Assembly (NCBI RefSeq): GCF_001717465.1
Contig: NZ_CP017074.1
Span: 1,826,873-1,890,872, forward strand
Direction: 5' to 3'
Origin: Luteimonas sp. JM171
GTDB lineage: Bacteria; Pseudomonadota; Gammaproteobacteria; Xanthomonadales; Xanthomonadaceae
DNA: 64,000 nucleotides
The position numbers and the translations under genes are program-made. Positions 1 to 13,100 of this stretch are shown here, piece by piece. Each line of letters starts with the position of its first letter. Within the stretch, counting starts at the first letter, position 1. Below the pieces are notes generated by a model. It ran no database searches. It was not told where the DNA came from and saw only the letters and a list, made by a program, of their open reading frames with translations.

Positions 1-537
1 GACCTTGGGCGAATCGAAGTACTTCGGGTCCGGCCAGAAGCGCAGCCGGGTGCCGGTGTTGCGCTTGCCGACGCTGCCCACCATCTCCAGCGCGGTGGCG
101 CGGTCGCCGTCCCTGAACGACATGGCGTACTCGCTGCCATCGCGGCGGATGCTCACGTCCAGCCGGGTGGAAAGCGCATTGACCACGCTCACGCCCACGC
201 CGTGCAGGCCGCCGGAGAAGGTGTAGCTGCGGTTGCTGAACTTCCCGCCGGCGTGCAGGCGGGTGAGGATCAGCTCGACGCCCGGCACCTTCTCCTCCGG
301 ATGGATGTCCACCGGCATGCCGCGCCCGTCGTCGCTGACCTCCGCGCTGCCGTCCTTGTACAGCGTGACCTCCACCACCTTCGCGTGGCCGGCCAGGGCC
401 TCGTCCACGGAGTTGTCCACCACTTCCTGGACCAGGTGGTTGGGGCGGGCGGTGTCGGTGTACATGCCCGGGCGGCGCTTGACCGGATCCAGGCCGGAGA
501 GGACTTCGATGTCGACGGCGTTGTAGCGCGTGCTCAT
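1..537 (-). CDS. parE: DNA topoisomerase IV subunit B (5' part only)
   Basis: The first 179 codons of a type IIA topoisomerase ATPase subunit; the rest lies beyond the window edge. The GHKL ATP-binding fold is visible: the EVVDNSVDEA helix with the Mg-binding Asn near residue 42, DDGRGMP near 69-75 and the GLHGVG lid near 110-115. The N-terminus reading PVKRRPGMYTDTARPNHL is typical of ParE; GyrB normally has a longer 'MYIG' version here, so I prefer ParE over GyrB. With ParC the enzyme decatenates daughter chromosomes. The start is ATG at 537. About 280 bases without a clear gene separate it from the next, divergent gene. Confidence 0.93.
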   Translation of the reverse strand, partial: MSTRYNAVDIEVLSGLDPVKRRPGMYTDTARPNHLVQEVVDNSVDEALAGHAKVVEVTLYKDGSAEVSDDGRGMPVDIHPEEKVPGVELILTRLHAGGKFSNRSYTFSGGLHGVGVSVVNALSTRLDVSIRRDGSEYAMSFRDGDRATALEMVGSVGKRNTGTRLRFWPDPKYFDSPKV

Positions 538-815
538 GCAGGGACTGCAGTGGAAAAAGGGCGCCTAGCTTACCAGCGCCGTCCCGGGCCCCCGGACCTG
601 ACCGGGCCTGGAACGGCCTGCGCGGGCCCTGCTCCCGAAGCACATCGTCCCCGGGTTGAAAAGCTGGGGAAAACCCTTTGTGACCAAGGGGTTGGGGCCG
701 GATCGTTAAGAGATTGTTGTTCAGTATCGATACCGGGGAGGGCCGCTACCGTTCGGGCCGTCGCTGTAAGGGGAAGCGGCTACTTGGAACATTTTTGATT
801 CTGGAGACGAGACCC

Positions 816-1088
816 ATGAGCAAGCGCAATATCCTGTTTTCCGCCCTGATCGCCGCCGCCTTTGCGGCCCCGTCCGCCTTCGCCCAGGAGGTCGACGACC
901 AGGCCCTGACCGACGCCCAGCGCGCTGCCCAGCAGGCTGCCGAAGCCGCTGAGGCCGCCGAGGCCACCGAGCAGCAGGCCGACGCCGCCGAGGCCCAGGC
1001 CGAGGACGCTGCGGCCGCCGCCGAGGATGCAGCCGCCGCCGACGAGTGGCCGGTGGAAGAGGAAGAAGAGGACGAAGATCCGGCCTGA
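816..1088 (+). CDS. small exported Ala/Glu-rich acidic protein
   Basis: A 90-residue protein of unknown function. Residues 1-23 form a classical signal peptide ending in AFA before Gln24, so export to the periplasm is likely. The mature part is almost entirely Ala, Glu, Asp and Gln arranged in AAEAAEAAE-like repeats that should form an acidic helix or coiled coil. It ends in a run of Glu/Asp before PA. GGAGAC lies upstream of the ATG, and a strong terminator follows within 30 bases, so it is a single-gene transcript. The export signal, Shine-Dalgarno and terminator make it a real gene despite low complexity. I do not recognise a family. Confidence 0.75.
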   Translation: MSKRNILFSALIAAAFAAPSAFAQEVDDQALTDAQRAAQQAAEAAEAAEATEQQADAAEAQAEDAAAAAEDAAAADEWPVEEEEEDEDPA

Positions 1089-1112
1089 TCCAGGGATGGA
1101 ACGCGGATCCTG

Positions 1113-1146
1113 GAAACGCCCCGCACCCGCGGGGCGTTTCCTTTTC
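1113..1146 (+). terminator. intrinsic terminator
   Basis: A perfect 12-bp stem (1113-1124 with 1129-1140), a 4-base loop and a following CTTTT run. It lies 24 bases after the stop of the small acidic exported protein. Confidence 0.85.
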
Positions 1147-1220
1147 CGGGCATGCATTGATCGCGCGCAAGGACGTGCGGGCCGGCGCCGGGAGAATGGG
1201 GGCTTTTTTGGGGAAGCCTC

Positions 1221-1652
1221 ATGTCCGACCAGTACGAAGACCTGCAGCAGAGCTATGGCCGCTGCCTGCGCGACAAGGACTTCATCAACCGGTTCTACGA
1301 CGTGTTCCTGGAGAGCCATCCGTCGATTGCGCCGATGTTCGCCCATACCGACTTCAGCAAGCAGCGCATGGCGCTGCGGCGCGGCATCAGCGCAGCGATC
1401 TTCCATGCGGCCGGCAGCGCGCTGACCCGGCGGACGGTGGAGCAGATGGCCGACGTGCACGGCCGGAACGGCCGCTGCCCGGTGGATCCGGGCCTGTATC
1501 CCTACTGGATCGAGAGCCTGCTCACGGTGGTGGAGCAGACCGATCCGGAAATGGACGAGCGCCTGCGCGCGCGCTGGCGCCAGGCCATGGGCGTGGTCTG
1601 CAACACCTTCATCCAGCGCTACGAGGGCGTCGGGGCAGGCCGCGCGGTGTAG
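1221..1652 (+). CDS. single-domain globin-family haem protein
   Basis: 143 residues, the length of one globin fold. The candidate proximal haem ligand is His80 in MADVHGRNGRCPVDP, followed by the aromatic-rich helix LYPYWIESLL that is normal after the F helix. The first half has the A-B helix pattern FINRFYDVFLESHPSIAPMF. Such bacterial globins bind O2, NO or haem in the cytoplasm, or act as sensor domains; nothing here decides which. No output domain is attached. Its stop codon overlaps a TAGAAT at 1650-1655 that could be the -10 element of pyrG. Confidence 0.75.
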   Translation: MSDQYEDLQQSYGRCLRDKDFINRFYDVFLESHPSIAPMFAHTDFSKQRMALRRGISAAIFHAAGSALTRRTVEQMADVHGRNGRCPVDPGLYPYWIESLLTVVEQTDPEMDERLRARWRQAMGVVCNTFIQRYEGVGAGRAV

Positions 1653-1657
1653 AATAG

Positions 1658-5549
<3,892 letters not shown>

Positions 5550-5561
5550 GGCCGGGCCACC

Positions 5562-5909
5562 GTGCGCGCCCTGTGGATGGTGCTGCTGGTGCTGGTGCTG
5601 CTGCTGGGCTGGCTGCAGTACCGGCTGTGGTTCGGCACCGGGGGCGCCGGGCAGGTGGCCCAGCTCCAGGAGCAGGTGGCGCAGCAGGCGCACCAGAACG
5701 ACGGGCTGCGCGAACGCAACGCGGCGCTGGCCGCGGAGGTGGCCGACCTGAAGTCGCCCACCGGCGAGGCGGCGGTGGAGGAGCGGGCGCGCAGCGAGTT
5801 GGGGATGATCCGGCCGGGGGAGACGTTCTACCGGGTGGTGGAGGGTGCGCCGGTGCGGCGCGCGCCTCCTGCGCCGGCGGATGCCGATGACGGGGAGCCC
5901 GCGCGATGA
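5562..5909 (+). CDS. ftsB: cell division protein FtsB
   Basis: A 115-residue divisome protein that forms the FtsQLB complex and relays the signal for septal wall synthesis. Residues 1-20 are one membrane segment rich in Val/Leu, followed by the periplasmic coiled coil with heptads of Leu, Val and Gln (about 30-65) and the conserved [15 protein letters not shown] segment. Start is GTG at 5562. The C-terminal Pro/Ala-rich tail is not conserved in the family. The stop overlaps the ispD start as ATGA; the ftsB-ispD pair is a standard gammaproteobacterial arrangement. Confidence 0.93.
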   Translation: MRALWMVLLVLVLLLGWLQYRLWFGTGGAGQVAQLQEQVAQQAHQNDGLRERNAALAAEVADLKSPTGEAAVEERARSELGMIRPGETFYRVVEGAPVRRAPPAPADADDGEPAR

Positions 5910-6589
5910 TCTGGGCGGTGGTGCCGGCCGCGGGGCATGGCAGCCGCTTTGGCGGGGAGATTCCCAAGCAGTACCTGGAGGTGGCCGGCGAGCCGCTGCT
6001 GGGCCACACGCTGCGCGCGCTGCTGTCGCACCCGGGCGTTGCCGGGGCGGTGGTGGTGCTGGCGCCAGCGGACCGGCATTGGCCGGGGTGGACGGAGCGC
6101 GACGGGAAGCCGGTGTTGACCTGCGTGGGCGGGGAGTCGCGGGCGGATTCGGTGCTGGCGGGGCTGCAGGCGCTGCCGGAGAGCGTGCGGGCGGATGATT
6201 TCGTGCTGGTGCACGATGCGGCGCGCCCGAACCTGGATCCCGGGGACCTGACACAGCTGCTGGAGCGGGGGCGTTCGGATCTGGTGGGGGCGATCCTGGC
6301 GGCGCCGGTGCGCGATACGCTGAAGCGGGCTGGCGACGATGGCGGGATCGATGGCACGGAGCCGAGGGAGCGGCTGTGGCGGGCGCTGACGCCGCAGCTG
6401 TTCCGGCGGCTGCAGCTGGGGCGGGCGCTGGAGGCGGCGCGCGAAGCGGGGGTTGCGGTCACGGACGAGTCGATGGCGATGGAGCGCAAGGGCGCGCGGC
6501 CGCTGCTGATCGAGGGGCGCGAGGACAACATCAAGATCACCACGCGGGCGGATCTGGCTTATTTCGAATTCTTGTTGTCGCGAAAGTGA
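5906..6589 (+). CDS. ispD: 2-C-methyl-D-erythritol 4-phosphate cytidylyltransferase
   Basis: Third step of the MEP isoprenoid pathway: transfers CMP from CTP to methylerythritol phosphate. The 227 residues begin with the nucleotide-binding motif [12 protein letters not shown], followed by PKQYLEV; further family motifs are VHDAARP and [11 protein letters not shown]. It overlaps ftsB by four bases. In many relatives ispF follows directly, but here 247 bases containing a palindromic repeat element separate the two genes. Confidence 0.96.
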   Translation: MIWAVVPAAGHGSRFGGEIPKQYLEVAGEPLLGHTLRALLSHPGVAGAVVVLAPADRHWPGWTERDGKPVLTCVGGESRADSVLAGLQALPESVRADDFVLVHDAARPNLDPGDLTQLLERGRSDLVGAILAAPVRDTLKRAGDDGGIDGTEPRERLWRALTPQLFRRLQLGRALEAAREAGVAVTDESMAMERKGARPLLIEGREDNIKITTRADLAYFEFLLSRK

Positions 6590-6639
6590 GTGCCGCTGGA
6601 TCAGCGCTGCTTCTTCGGTCGGCGGCGCGGTGACCTGAG

Positions 6640-6753
6640 GGGCCCCGCCGCGGCCGGGAGGCCTTTTCGCTCCATGTCCCCCGGCCTGCGCTTCGCTCCG
6701 GCCTCCTCCTTTACTTGCGCGAAAAGGCCTCCCGGCCACGGCGGGGCTCGGCT
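6640..6753 (+). repeat. 114-base dispersed palindromic element, copy A
   Basis: Lies between ispD and ispF. The outer arms (about 30 bases each, one mismatch) begin with GGGCCCCGCCGCGG and end with its near complement. The centre holds a smaller hairpin around 6691-6711 and a purine/pyrimidine-biased stretch. An inverted copy at 63705-63818 matches at 110 of 114 positions by my hand alignment. Two of the four differences swap a G-C for a C-G pair in the central hairpin, which preserves pairing. No coding capacity is supported. It behaves like a REP- or MITE-type dispersed repeat; no transposase gene lies in the window. Confidence 0.85.
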
Positions 6754-6836
6754 TGCGGAGAAGGCGTGGGTCCCGGCAGGCGCTGCAGCAGTGGCCTCCG
6801 CTCCTCCGCGGTTGGGGTTGGCGGTAGCATTGCGGG

Positions 6837-7328
6837 ATGACTGAAGGCATTCCATTCCGGGTTGGGCAGGGCTTTGATGTGCATGCCCTGGGCGAGGGCG
6901 ACCATGTGGTGATTGGCGGGGTTCGGATCCCGCACGGGCGCGGCTTCGTGGCGCACAGCGACGGGGATGTGGCGCTGCATGCGCTGTGCGATGCGATGCT
7001 CGGAGCGTTGGCGCTGGGGGATATCGGAACGCATTTCCCGCCCAGCGATGCGCGCTGGAAGGATGCGGACAGCCGGATGTTCGTGCGCCACTGCCGGGCG
7101 CTGGTTGAAGGCCGCGGTTGGCGGCTGGGGAATGCGGACATCACGATTGTGTGCGAGCAGCCGAAGATCGGGCCGCACGCGGGGGAGATGCGGGAGCTGA
7201 TCGCGGCTGATCTGCAGGTGGATGTCGGGGCGGTCAGCGTGAAGGCGACCACCAATGAACGGCTTGGCCACCTGGGGCGCGGGGAGGGCATTGCCGCGCA
7301 CGCGGTGTGCCTGCTGGTCCGCGGGTGA
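6837..7328 (+). CDS. ispF: 2-C-methyl-D-erythritol 2,4-cyclodiphosphate synthase
   Basis: Fifth step of the MEP pathway, releasing CMP to form the cyclic diphosphate. 163 residues, full length. The zinc ligands are Asp14 and His16 in GFDVHAL and His48 in [14 protein letters not shown] (40-44), GDIGTHFP and the C-terminal [21 protein letters not shown] are all family hallmarks. ATG at 6837. The stop overlaps the truD GTG start, so the two are translationally coupled. Confidence 0.96.
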   Translation: MTEGIPFRVGQGFDVHALGEGDHVVIGGVRIPHGRGFVAHSDGDVALHALCDAMLGALALGDIGTHFPPSDARWKDADSRMFVRHCRALVEGRGWRLGNADITIVCEQPKIGPHAGEMRELIAADLQVDVGAVSVKATTNERLGHLGRGEGIAAHAVCLLVRG

Positions 7329-8401
7329 GCGATCACGGGGGCGGCGCGGGGGCGCAGCAGCCGCGGGCGTGGGGCGGGCCGGTGCTGGAAGCGGTGATGC
7401 GCAGCGCCCCGGAGGATTTTTTCGTCGAGGAGCTGGACGGGTTCGAGGCGAGCGGGAGCGGGGAGCACCTGCTGTTGACGGTGCAGAAGCGGGGGTTGAA
7501 CACGCTTGAGGCGGTTCGCCGGATCGCGCGCTGGGCAGGCGTGGGCGAGCAGGCGGTGGGGTATGCGGGCCTGAAGGACCGGCATGCGGTGACGCGCCAG
7601 CGCTTCAGCGTGCACCTGCCGGGGCGGGAGGCGCCGGCGCTGGCGGAGCTTGAGGACGCGGGGCTGGAGGTGGTGGCGCAGGCGCGGCATGCCAGGAAGC
7701 TGCCGCGCGGGGCGCTTGCCGGGAACCGGTTCGTGCTGGTCCTGCGCGAGGCGCAAGGCGCGCGCGCCGAGGTTGAATCACGCCTGCGCCAGGTGGCGGC
7801 AGAGGGAGTGCCGAACTGGTTCGGGGCGCAGCGGTTCGGGCGCGGCGGGGGCAACGTGGCGGCGGCGCTGGCGATGTTCGCCGGGCGGCGGGTGCGCCGG
7901 GACAAGCGCAGCCTGCTGCTGTCGGCGGCGCGCTCGGAGCTCTTCAACCGGGTGCTCGCCGAACGGGTGCGCGATGGCAGCTGGAACCGGCCGCTGGAGG
8001 GCGAAGCCTGGATCCTGGACGGGAGCCGGAGCGTGTTCGGTCCCGAGCCGCTCACGCCCGGGCTGGAGGCGCGCCTGGCCCGGTTCGACATCCACCCCAG
8101 CGCGCCGCTTTGGGGGCGGGGCGAGCTGCGCAGCCAGGGGCGCGCACGGGCAATCGAAATGGCGGCGCTGGAAGGTGCCGACGCCGAGGCGCTGCGGTCC
8201 GGACTGGAGCAGGCCGGGCTGCGGCAGGAGCGGCGTGCCACCCGCGTGCGGCCCGGCGCCCTGGCCTGGAACTGGCAGGGCCCGGGGACGCTGGAGCTGT
8301 CGTTCACCCTGCCGCCGGGGGCGTACGCGACAACGGTCCTTGCAGAAATCGGGGTGGTGCGGGATGCCGCCGATCGGCAATCAGCGCCGCCTGTCGGATA
8401 A
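7325..8401 (+). CDS. truD: tRNA pseudouridine(13) synthase
   Basis: Isomerises U13 of tRNA-Glu. 358 residues from GTG at 7325, which forms a GTGA overlap with ispF; the homologous region already begins in AWGGPV near residue 15, so the internal ATG at 7397 would cut into the fold. The catalytic Asp85 sits in [26 protein letters not shown], the SRLNR-like [15 protein letters not shown] and a C-terminal [15 protein letters not shown] also match TruD. Position after ispF is conserved in gammaproteobacteria. Confidence 0.93.
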   Translation: MSDHGGGAGAQQPRAWGGPVLEAVMRSAPEDFFVEELDGFEASGSGEHLLLTVQKRGLNTLEAVRRIARWAGVGEQAVGYAGLKDRHAVTRQRFSVHLPGREAPALAELEDAGLEVVAQARHARKLPRGALAGNRFVLVLREAQGARAEVESRLRQVAAEGVPNWFGAQRFGRGGGNVAAALAMFAGRRVRRDKRSLLLSAARSELFNRVLAERVRDGSWNRPLEGEAWILDGSRSVFGPEPLTPGLEARLARFDIHPSAPLWGRGELRSQGRARAIEMAALEGADAEALRSGLEQAGLRQERRATRVRPGALAWNWQGPGTLELSFTLPPGAYATTVLAEIGVVRDAADRQSAPPVG

Positions 8402-8495
8402 ATGGGGGTCAAGCCGCCGGGACCGCAGCAGCGGGGTATAACGGAATCGGGTGCAGGCAATCGCGCCCGCGCCCGTCAACGCACGGGAGGGTCCC

Positions 8496-8738
8496 ATGAA
8501 CACCCTGCTTCGTTGCTGCATCGCCACCGCCACGCTGGTCCTGCTGGCCGGCTGCGCCCATCAGGGAACGATGCCCCACCAGCCTGCTCTGGCGGCACCC
8601 GGCGCGACGCACCAGCCCGACGGCGCCTACATCCATGCCGTCGAAGCCAAGGCGCGCGTCCGGGGAGTTGACGTCCACTGGGTGAATCCGCCGGTCAAGC
8701 GCATGGTCGCAGCCGCCGACGACGCCCACTCCGACTGA
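8496..8738 (+). CDS. small putative lipoprotein
   Basis: 80 residues. The N-terminus has a basic start, a hydrophobic stretch and the lipobox LLAG before Cys20, so lipidation and membrane anchoring are likely. The mature part contains AKARVRGVDVHWVNPPVKR, which I have no functional assignment for. A good Shine-Dalgarno (GGGAGG) precedes the ATG. A TATAAC hexamer at 8437-8442, about 54 bases upstream, is a possible -10 element. It is probably an independent gene between truD and the convergent Smr gene. Confidence 0.7.
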   Translation: MNTLLRCCIATATLVLLAGCAHQGTMPHQPALAAPGATHQPDGAYIHAVEAKARVRGVDVHWVNPPVKRMVAAADDAHSD

Positions 8739-8756
8739 CGCAGGACAACTGCCGCG

Positions 8757-9302
8757 TCACCGCGGCCGCAGCAGCACCAGTACCGCGCCGGTCCCGCCCT
8801 GGGCGGGCGGCGCGGAATGAAACGCCAGGACGTCCGCACGCTGGCGCAGGACCCGGTCGACCATGTTCTTCAGCGCCGGCGCGCCATCGGCGTGCAGGCC
8901 CTTGCCGTGGATGATGCGCACGCAGCCGCCGCCCCCGTCGCGCGCCTCGGCGAGGAACCTGCGCAGCATCGCTTCCGCCTGGCGCAGGTCGGCGTGGTGG
9001 AGGTCAAGCTCATCGCGCACCGCATAGTGGCCCCTGGCCAGGCGCCGGAGCATGCGCGGGCTGATGGTGTCGCGGCGGTAGCGCATGCTGTCGCCGGCCT
9101 CCAGCGGGCCTGATTGCAGCAGCCGCTCGAACTCGCTGCGGGCCTCGCGCTCGTCGCGTTCGGCCATCTTCGGCCGCGGCGCGGGCGGCGGCCGGCCAGG
9201 GGGCTCGGGCGCCTCGGGCAGCCGGCGGACCGGACCGATCGCCTCGCGGAACAGGAATGCGTCGTCGTCCCCGCCATCGCCGTCTTTGCGCCTGTTGCCC
9301 AT
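8757..9302 (-). CDS. Smr/MutS2-type domain protein
   Basis: 181 residues. The C-terminal half is an Smr domain: [19 protein letters not shown] (a variant of the LDLHG motif) and, later, [11 protein letters not shown] matching the HGKG motif. Stand-alone Smr proteins of this size are proposed nucleases or nucleic-acid binders; the SmrA/SmrB group includes a ribosome-collision endonuclease in E. coli, but sequence alone does not place this protein in SmrB. The N-terminal 60 residues are Pro/charge-rich. Start ATG at 9302. It is transcribed divergently from surE. Confidence 0.85.
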   Translation of the reverse strand: MGNRRKDGDGGDDDAFLFREAIGPVRRLPEAPEPPGRPPPAPRPKMAERDEREARSEFERLLQSGPLEAGDSMRYRRDTISPRMLRRLARGHYAVRDELDLHHADLRQAEAMLRRFLAEARDGGGGCVRIIHGKGLHADGAPALKNMVDRVLRQRADVLAFHSAPPAQGGTGAVLVLLRPR

Positions 9303-9395
9303 GGCCCTCAGGGTACCCCGGCGCGCGGCCAGCCACATGTGTGCATCCGCTATCATGTGCCCCGGTTCAACACACGGGACGGCGCGGAAAACTGC

Positions 9396-10178
9396 ATGCG
9401 GATTCTGGTCAGCAACGACGACGGCGTGGATGCGCCGGGCATCCGGATCCTCGCCGACGGCTTGCGTGATGCCGGCCATGAAGTCCTGATCGTCGCGCCC
9501 GACCGCGACCGTTCCGGCGCCAGCAATTCGCTCACCCTCGACATGCCCCTGCGGGTCGCGCAGGTTGAAGAGGGCGTCTGGCGGGTCCACGGCACTCCCA
9601 CCGATTCGGTCCACGTCGCCATTGCCGGCATGCTCGACCGCGAACCCGACATCGTGGTTTCGGGCATCAACAACACCGCCAACATGGGCGACGACGTGAT
9701 CTATTCCGGCACCGTGGCGGCGGCGATGGAAGGCCGTTTCCTGGGCCTTCCCGCGGTGGCGATGTCGCTGGTCACGGCCGACCACGTGGGCAAGCACTAT
9801 GAAACCGCGGCGCGCGCGGCGGTGGAGATCGTCGAGCGCCTGAAGGCCGATCCGCTGCCGGCCGACACCATCCTCAACGTCAACGTGCCGGATATCCCCT
9901 GGCGCGACATCCGCGGCTTCGAGGTCACCCGGCTGGGCAACCGCCACCGTTCGGAGGCGTGCGTGCCGATCGAGGACCCGCGCGGGCGCAGCTGGTGGTG
10001 GATCGGGCCGGCGGGCCCCGAGCAGGATGGCGGCCCGGGCACCGATTTCCACGCGGTGCGCGCTGGCAACATCTCGATCACGCCGATCCTGGTGGATCTC
10101 ACGCGCTACCAGGCCCTGGAGCAGGTCAGCACCTGGGTGGGCGGGCTGGCCGCCGAGCTGAAGGAGGGCGGGGCATGA
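9396..10178 (+). CDS. surE: 5'/3'-nucleotidase SurE
   Basis: 260 residues. A survival-protein E phosphatase that dephosphorylates nucleoside 5'- and 3'-monophosphates in a metal-dependent way. The N-terminus [15 protein letters not shown] carries metal ligands Asp8/Asp9; SGASNS and [23 protein letters not shown] complete the active site. ATG at 9396. A TATCAT at 9351-9356 is a possible -10 element. It overlaps pcm by four bases (ATGA), giving the classical surE-pcm-nlpD stress operon. Confidence 0.96.
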   Translation: MRILVSNDDGVDAPGIRILADGLRDAGHEVLIVAPDRDRSGASNSLTLDMPLRVAQVEEGVWRVHGTPTDSVHVAIAGMLDREPDIVVSGINNTANMGDDVIYSGTVAAAMEGRFLGLPAVAMSLVTADHVGKHYETAARAAVEIVERLKADPLPADTILNVNVPDIPWRDIRGFEVTRLGNRHRSEACVPIEDPRGRSWWWIGPAGPEQDGGPGTDFHAVRAGNISITPILVDLTRYQALEQVSTWVGGLAAELKEGGA

Positions 10179-10858
10179 TGACGCCGCGCCTGCGCCTGCA
10201 GCCCGAGGCGATCGGAATGGGGCTGACCTCGCAGCGGGTCCGCGACCGCCTGATCGAGCGCCTGCGCGAATCGGGCATCAGCAACGAGCGGGTGCTCAAC
10301 GTCATCCGCGTGCTGCCCCGGCACCTGTTCGTGGACGAGGCCCTGGCCACCCGCGCCTACGAGGACACCGCGCTGCCGATCGGCCACGGCCAGACCATTT
10401 CCCAGCCGTGGGTGGTGGCCAAGATGACCGAGGAGGCGCTCGCCCACGGCATGCCGGCCACGGCGCTGGAGGTGGGCACCGGCTCGGGCTACCAGGCCGC
10501 GATCCTGGCGTCGCTGGGCGTGCAGGTGTACACGGTCGAGCGCATTGGCGAGCTGCTGCGGGTGGCGCGCAAGCGCTTCCGTTCGCTGGGCCTCAACGTG
10601 CGCAGCCGCCATGATGACGGCCGCATCGGCTGGCCCGAGCATGCCCCGTTCGATGCGATCCTGGTCACCGCCGGCGCCCCGGCCCTGGTGGACGGCCTGG
10701 TCGACCAGCTGGCGCCGGGTGGCGTGCTGGTGGCGCCGGTTGGCGGCGCCGATGGTCAGGTCCTGGTCAAATTGCGCAAACGCGCGGATGGCACCATCGA
10801 GCGCAGCGAAATCGCGCCGGTGGTGTTCGTGCCGCTGCTTCCCGGAGTGATCGACTGA
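10175..10858 (+). CDS. pcm: protein-L-isoaspartate O-methyltransferase
   Basis: 227 residues (or 226; two adjacent ATGs at 10175 and 10178). Methylates isoaspartyl residues in damaged proteins, using SAM. The SAM site is [16 protein letters not shown], and [15 protein letters not shown] is the conserved substrate/active-site segment with the essential Ser-Gln-Pro. [10 protein letters not shown] is motif II. It overlaps surE and nlpD (TGATG), so all three are co-translated. Confidence 0.96.
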   Translation: MMTPRLRLQPEAIGMGLTSQRVRDRLIERLRESGISNERVLNVIRVLPRHLFVDEALATRAYEDTALPIGHGQTISQPWVVAKMTEEALAHGMPATALEVGTGSGYQAAILASLGVQVYTVERIGELLRVARKRFRSLGLNVRSRHDDGRIGWPEHAPFDAILVTAGAPALVDGLVDQLAPGGVLVAPVGGADGQVLVKLRKRADGTIERSEIAPVVFVPLLPGVID

Positions 10859-11619
10859 TGCGTGTATTCCGCGTTGCCCTGCTGGTCGTGGCCGCAAGCC
10901 TGTTCCTCGCCGCCTGCGGCACCAGCAAGGTGGTGCGCGAAGGCGGTACGCCCGGGGCCGGTGCGTCGACGCCGCGGCCGGGCCAGACCGTCACCGTCAA
11001 GCGCGGTGACACGGTGTACCGGCTCGCTGTCAACAACGGCATCAGCCCGCTGGATCTGGCGACCTGGAACAACATCGCGCCGCCCTACACGATCTATCCG
11101 GGCCAGAAGCTGCGCCTGTACCCTTCAGGCCGCAGCGGCGCTTCGTCGTCGCGCACCGCCTCCACGCCGTCCCGCACCACCCCTGCGCAGCGCCCGTCCA
11201 CGCCGCCTGCCGCAGCGCCGGATCCCGCGCCGCCCCCGGCCCGGAGTTCCGTTGCGTGGCGCTGGCCGGCGGAGGGCCAGCTGGTGAACCGTTTCGCGGC
11301 CGGGGATCCCACCCGCCAGGGCATCGGCATCGCCGGCAGCAGCGGCCAGGCCGTGGTGGCCGCCGGGGATGGCGTCGTCGTGTACTCGGGTTCGGGCCTG
11401 GTGGGCTACGGCGAGCTGATCATCGTCAAGCACGACGACGAGTGGCTGTCCGCCTACGGGCACAACCGCTCACGCCTGGTCAACGAGGGCGAGCGCGTGC
11501 GCGCGGGCCAGCAGATCGCCGAGATGGGCCGCACGGGTGCCGCCCGCGACATGCTGCACTTCGAGATCCGCCACAACGGGCGTCCGGTGGACCCCATGGC
11601 GCACCTGCCGCGGCGCTGA
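10858..11619 (+). CDS. nlpD: NlpD-like lipoprotein, LysM plus inactive LytM domain
   Basis: 253 residues. A lipobox (LAAC, Cys19) anchors it in the outer membrane, a LysM peptidoglycan-binding domain spans roughly 45-88, then a Pro/Ser/Thr-rich linker and a LytM/M23 domain from about 135. The M23 zinc motifs are broken: the first His/Asp pair is replaced in TRQGIGIAG and the HxH reads MLHFE, so it should be an activator of an amidase (AmiC in E. coli) and not an active endopeptidase. It is the third gene of surE-pcm-nlpD. In E. coli rpoS would follow; here a convergent gene does. Confidence 0.9.
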   Translation: MRVFRVALLVVAASLFLAACGTSKVVREGGTPGAGASTPRPGQTVTVKRGDTVYRLAVNNGISPLDLATWNNIAPPYTIYPGQKLRLYPSGRSGASSSRTASTPSRTTPAQRPSTPPAAAPDPAPPPARSSVAWRWPAEGQLVNRFAAGDPTRQGIGIAGSSGQAVVAAGDGVVVYSGSGLVGYGELIIVKHDDEWLSAYGHNRSRLVNEGERVRAGQQIAEMGRTGAARDMLHFEIRHNGRPVDPMAHLPRR

Positions 11620-11628
11620 TCCCGCCGC

Positions 11629-12006
11629 TCAACCGGCCGGGAAGATGAAGGCCGCCACCACGCGCCGGCCTTCGCCGGCGAGCACGTGGTAGGTGCGCGC
11701 CGCCGAATCGTTGGTCATGCTCTCCAGCGCGATCCCGCGCGACAGGCTCGCGCCCAGGACCTCGGCCGGCGGGAACTCCTGCCTGGCGCCGGTGCCAAGC
11801 AGGATCAGTTCGGGTTCCAGGGCGAGGAGCGCGTCCAGGTCCCCGGCCTGCAGGGCGGCGGCATCGTGCACCGGCCAGTCCTCCACCAGGGTGTTGGGGG
11901 AGATCACGAAGCTGCGGCGGATCCGGCGCTCATTGACCAGCGCCGAGGCGCCGTCGGCGCCGCGCAGGAAATATTCGTAGTCGGGCTTGTCGAGGTGCAG
12001 TTCCAT
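11629..12006 (-). CDS. Mth938-like domain protein (DUF498/NDUFAF3 family)
   Basis: 125 residues, one domain. Recognised by [15 protein letters not shown], the central [14 protein letters not shown] and the ending [17 protein letters not shown], the usual pattern of the Mth938/NDUFAF3 family. Its biochemical role in bacteria is not established; the mitochondrial relative assists respiratory complex I assembly. Start ATG at 12006. It ends 10 bases from the nlpD stop (convergent) and lies 25 bases downstream of yhbY on the same strand, so the two are probably co-transcribed. Confidence 0.85.
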   Translation of the reverse strand: MELHLDKPDYEYFLRGADGASALVNERRIRRSFVISPNTLVEDWPVHDAAALQAGDLDALLALEPELILLGTGARQEFPPAEVLGASLSRGIALESMTNDSAARTYHVLAGEGRRVVAAFIFPAG

Positions 12007-12031
12007 GGGGAAGCGTGGCGGGCCGGGCCGC

Positions 12032-12337
12032 TCAAGGGCGGGGCAGCACGATCTGGCGCTTGCCGGTGGACGGCCGGTACAGCACCGCGACGTTGCCGAT
12101 GCGCTGCACCAGCGACGCGCCGCTGCGGTCCGCCAGCTCGGCGACGATGTCATCGCGGGCGACGCGGTCCTCGGCCGTGATCTTCACCTTCACCAGCTCG
12201 TGGTGCTCCAGGGCGCCGTCGAGTTCGGCCAGCACCGGATCGGTCAGGCCCTTGCCCCCGACCTGGAGGATTGCCTTGAGGTCATGTGCCTGGCCGCGGA
12301 GGAATCGGATCTGGGCGGCAGTCAGGGCGGCTGGCAT
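12032..12337 (-). CDS. yhbY: YhbY/CRS1-type ribosome-assembly RNA-binding protein
   Basis: 101 residues, one CRM domain. The GxxG-type loop is in [19 protein letters not shown] and [12 protein letters not shown] are conserved strands. YhbY binds pre-50S ribosomes. It is divergent from rlmE, which in E. coli also lies beside yhbY (yhbY-rlmE-ftsH). The 87-base gap between the two genes should hold both promoters; a TTATCAT near 12372-12378 may serve rlmE. Confidence 0.92.
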   Translation of the reverse strand: MPAALTAAQIRFLRGQAHDLKAILQVGGKGLTDPVLAELDGALEHHELVKVKITAEDRVARDDIVAELADRSGASLVQRIGNVAVLYRPSTGKRQIVLPRP

Positions 12338-12424
12338 ACGGGGCTTGGGCAGCGGAAGGGGAGCGGCAGGTTATCATGCCCGCGGGCCTTCCCCGCCCGC
12401 TTCCGCCGCCTTCCCCCCCTTCCC

Positions 12425-13069
12425 ATGGCCCGCAGCAAGAGCAGCCAGCGCTGGCTGAAAGAGCATTTCTCCGACCCGTACGTGAAACGGGCCCAGGCGG
12501 AGGGCATGCGCTCGCGCGCGGTTTACAAGCTCGAGGAGCTCGTGGCCCGGGACCGGCTGCTCAAGCCGGGCATGACCGTGGTGGACCTGGGCGCCGCCCC
12601 GGGGGGCTGGTCGCAGTGGGTCCGCCAGGAGCTGGACCGGATGGATGCCTCGCGCCCGGGCCGGGTCATTGCGCTGGACATCCTTGAGATGCCGCCGCTG
12701 GCAGGCGTGGAGTTCCTTCAGGGCGATTTCAGGGAAGATGCGGTCTTATCGAGGCTTGAGACGGCGCTGGGGGGCCGGCCCGTGGACCTTGTTTTGTCGG
12801 ACATGGCCCCCAACAAGAGTGGCATGGGTGCCGTGGACCAGCCGCGGATGATGTACCTGGCCGAGCTGGCCATGGATTTCGCCGACCGCCACCTGAAGCC
12901 GGGCGGCGCGTTTCTGATCAAGCTGTTCCACGGCGTGGGCTTCGATGACTACGTCCGGGAACTGCGGCGGCGCTACGACCGGGTCGTCATCCGCAAGCCC
13001 TCGGCATCGCGCCAGCGGTCGCCGGAAGTCTATGCCCTTGCACAGGGCAAGCGCACCCATATCAAGTAG
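12425..13069 (+). CDS. rlmE: 23S rRNA (uridine2552-2'-O)-methyltransferase
   Basis: 214 residues. Methylates the ribose of U2552 in the A loop of 23S rRNA late in 50S assembly. The catalytic tetrad is complete: Lys35 (RAVYKLEEL), Asp126 (VLSDMAPN), Lys166 (LIKLFHG) and Glu201 (SPEVYAL), matching E. coli K38-D124-K164-E199. The SAM motif is [16 protein letters not shown] at 12425; ftsH follows after 31 bases, the conserved ftsJ-ftsH order. Confidence 0.97.
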   Translation: MARSKSSQRWLKEHFSDPYVKRAQAEGMRSRAVYKLEELVARDRLLKPGMTVVDLGAAPGGWSQWVRQELDRMDASRPGRVIALDILEMPPLAGVEFLQGDFREDAVLSRLETALGGRPVDLVLSDMAPNKSGMGAVDQPRMMYLAELAMDFADRHLKPGGAFLIKLFHGVGFDDYVRELRRRYDRVVIRKPSASRQRSPEVYALAQGKRTHIK

Positions 13070-13100
13070 CATGGCGCCGATGCGCACGGGAATGAACTGA

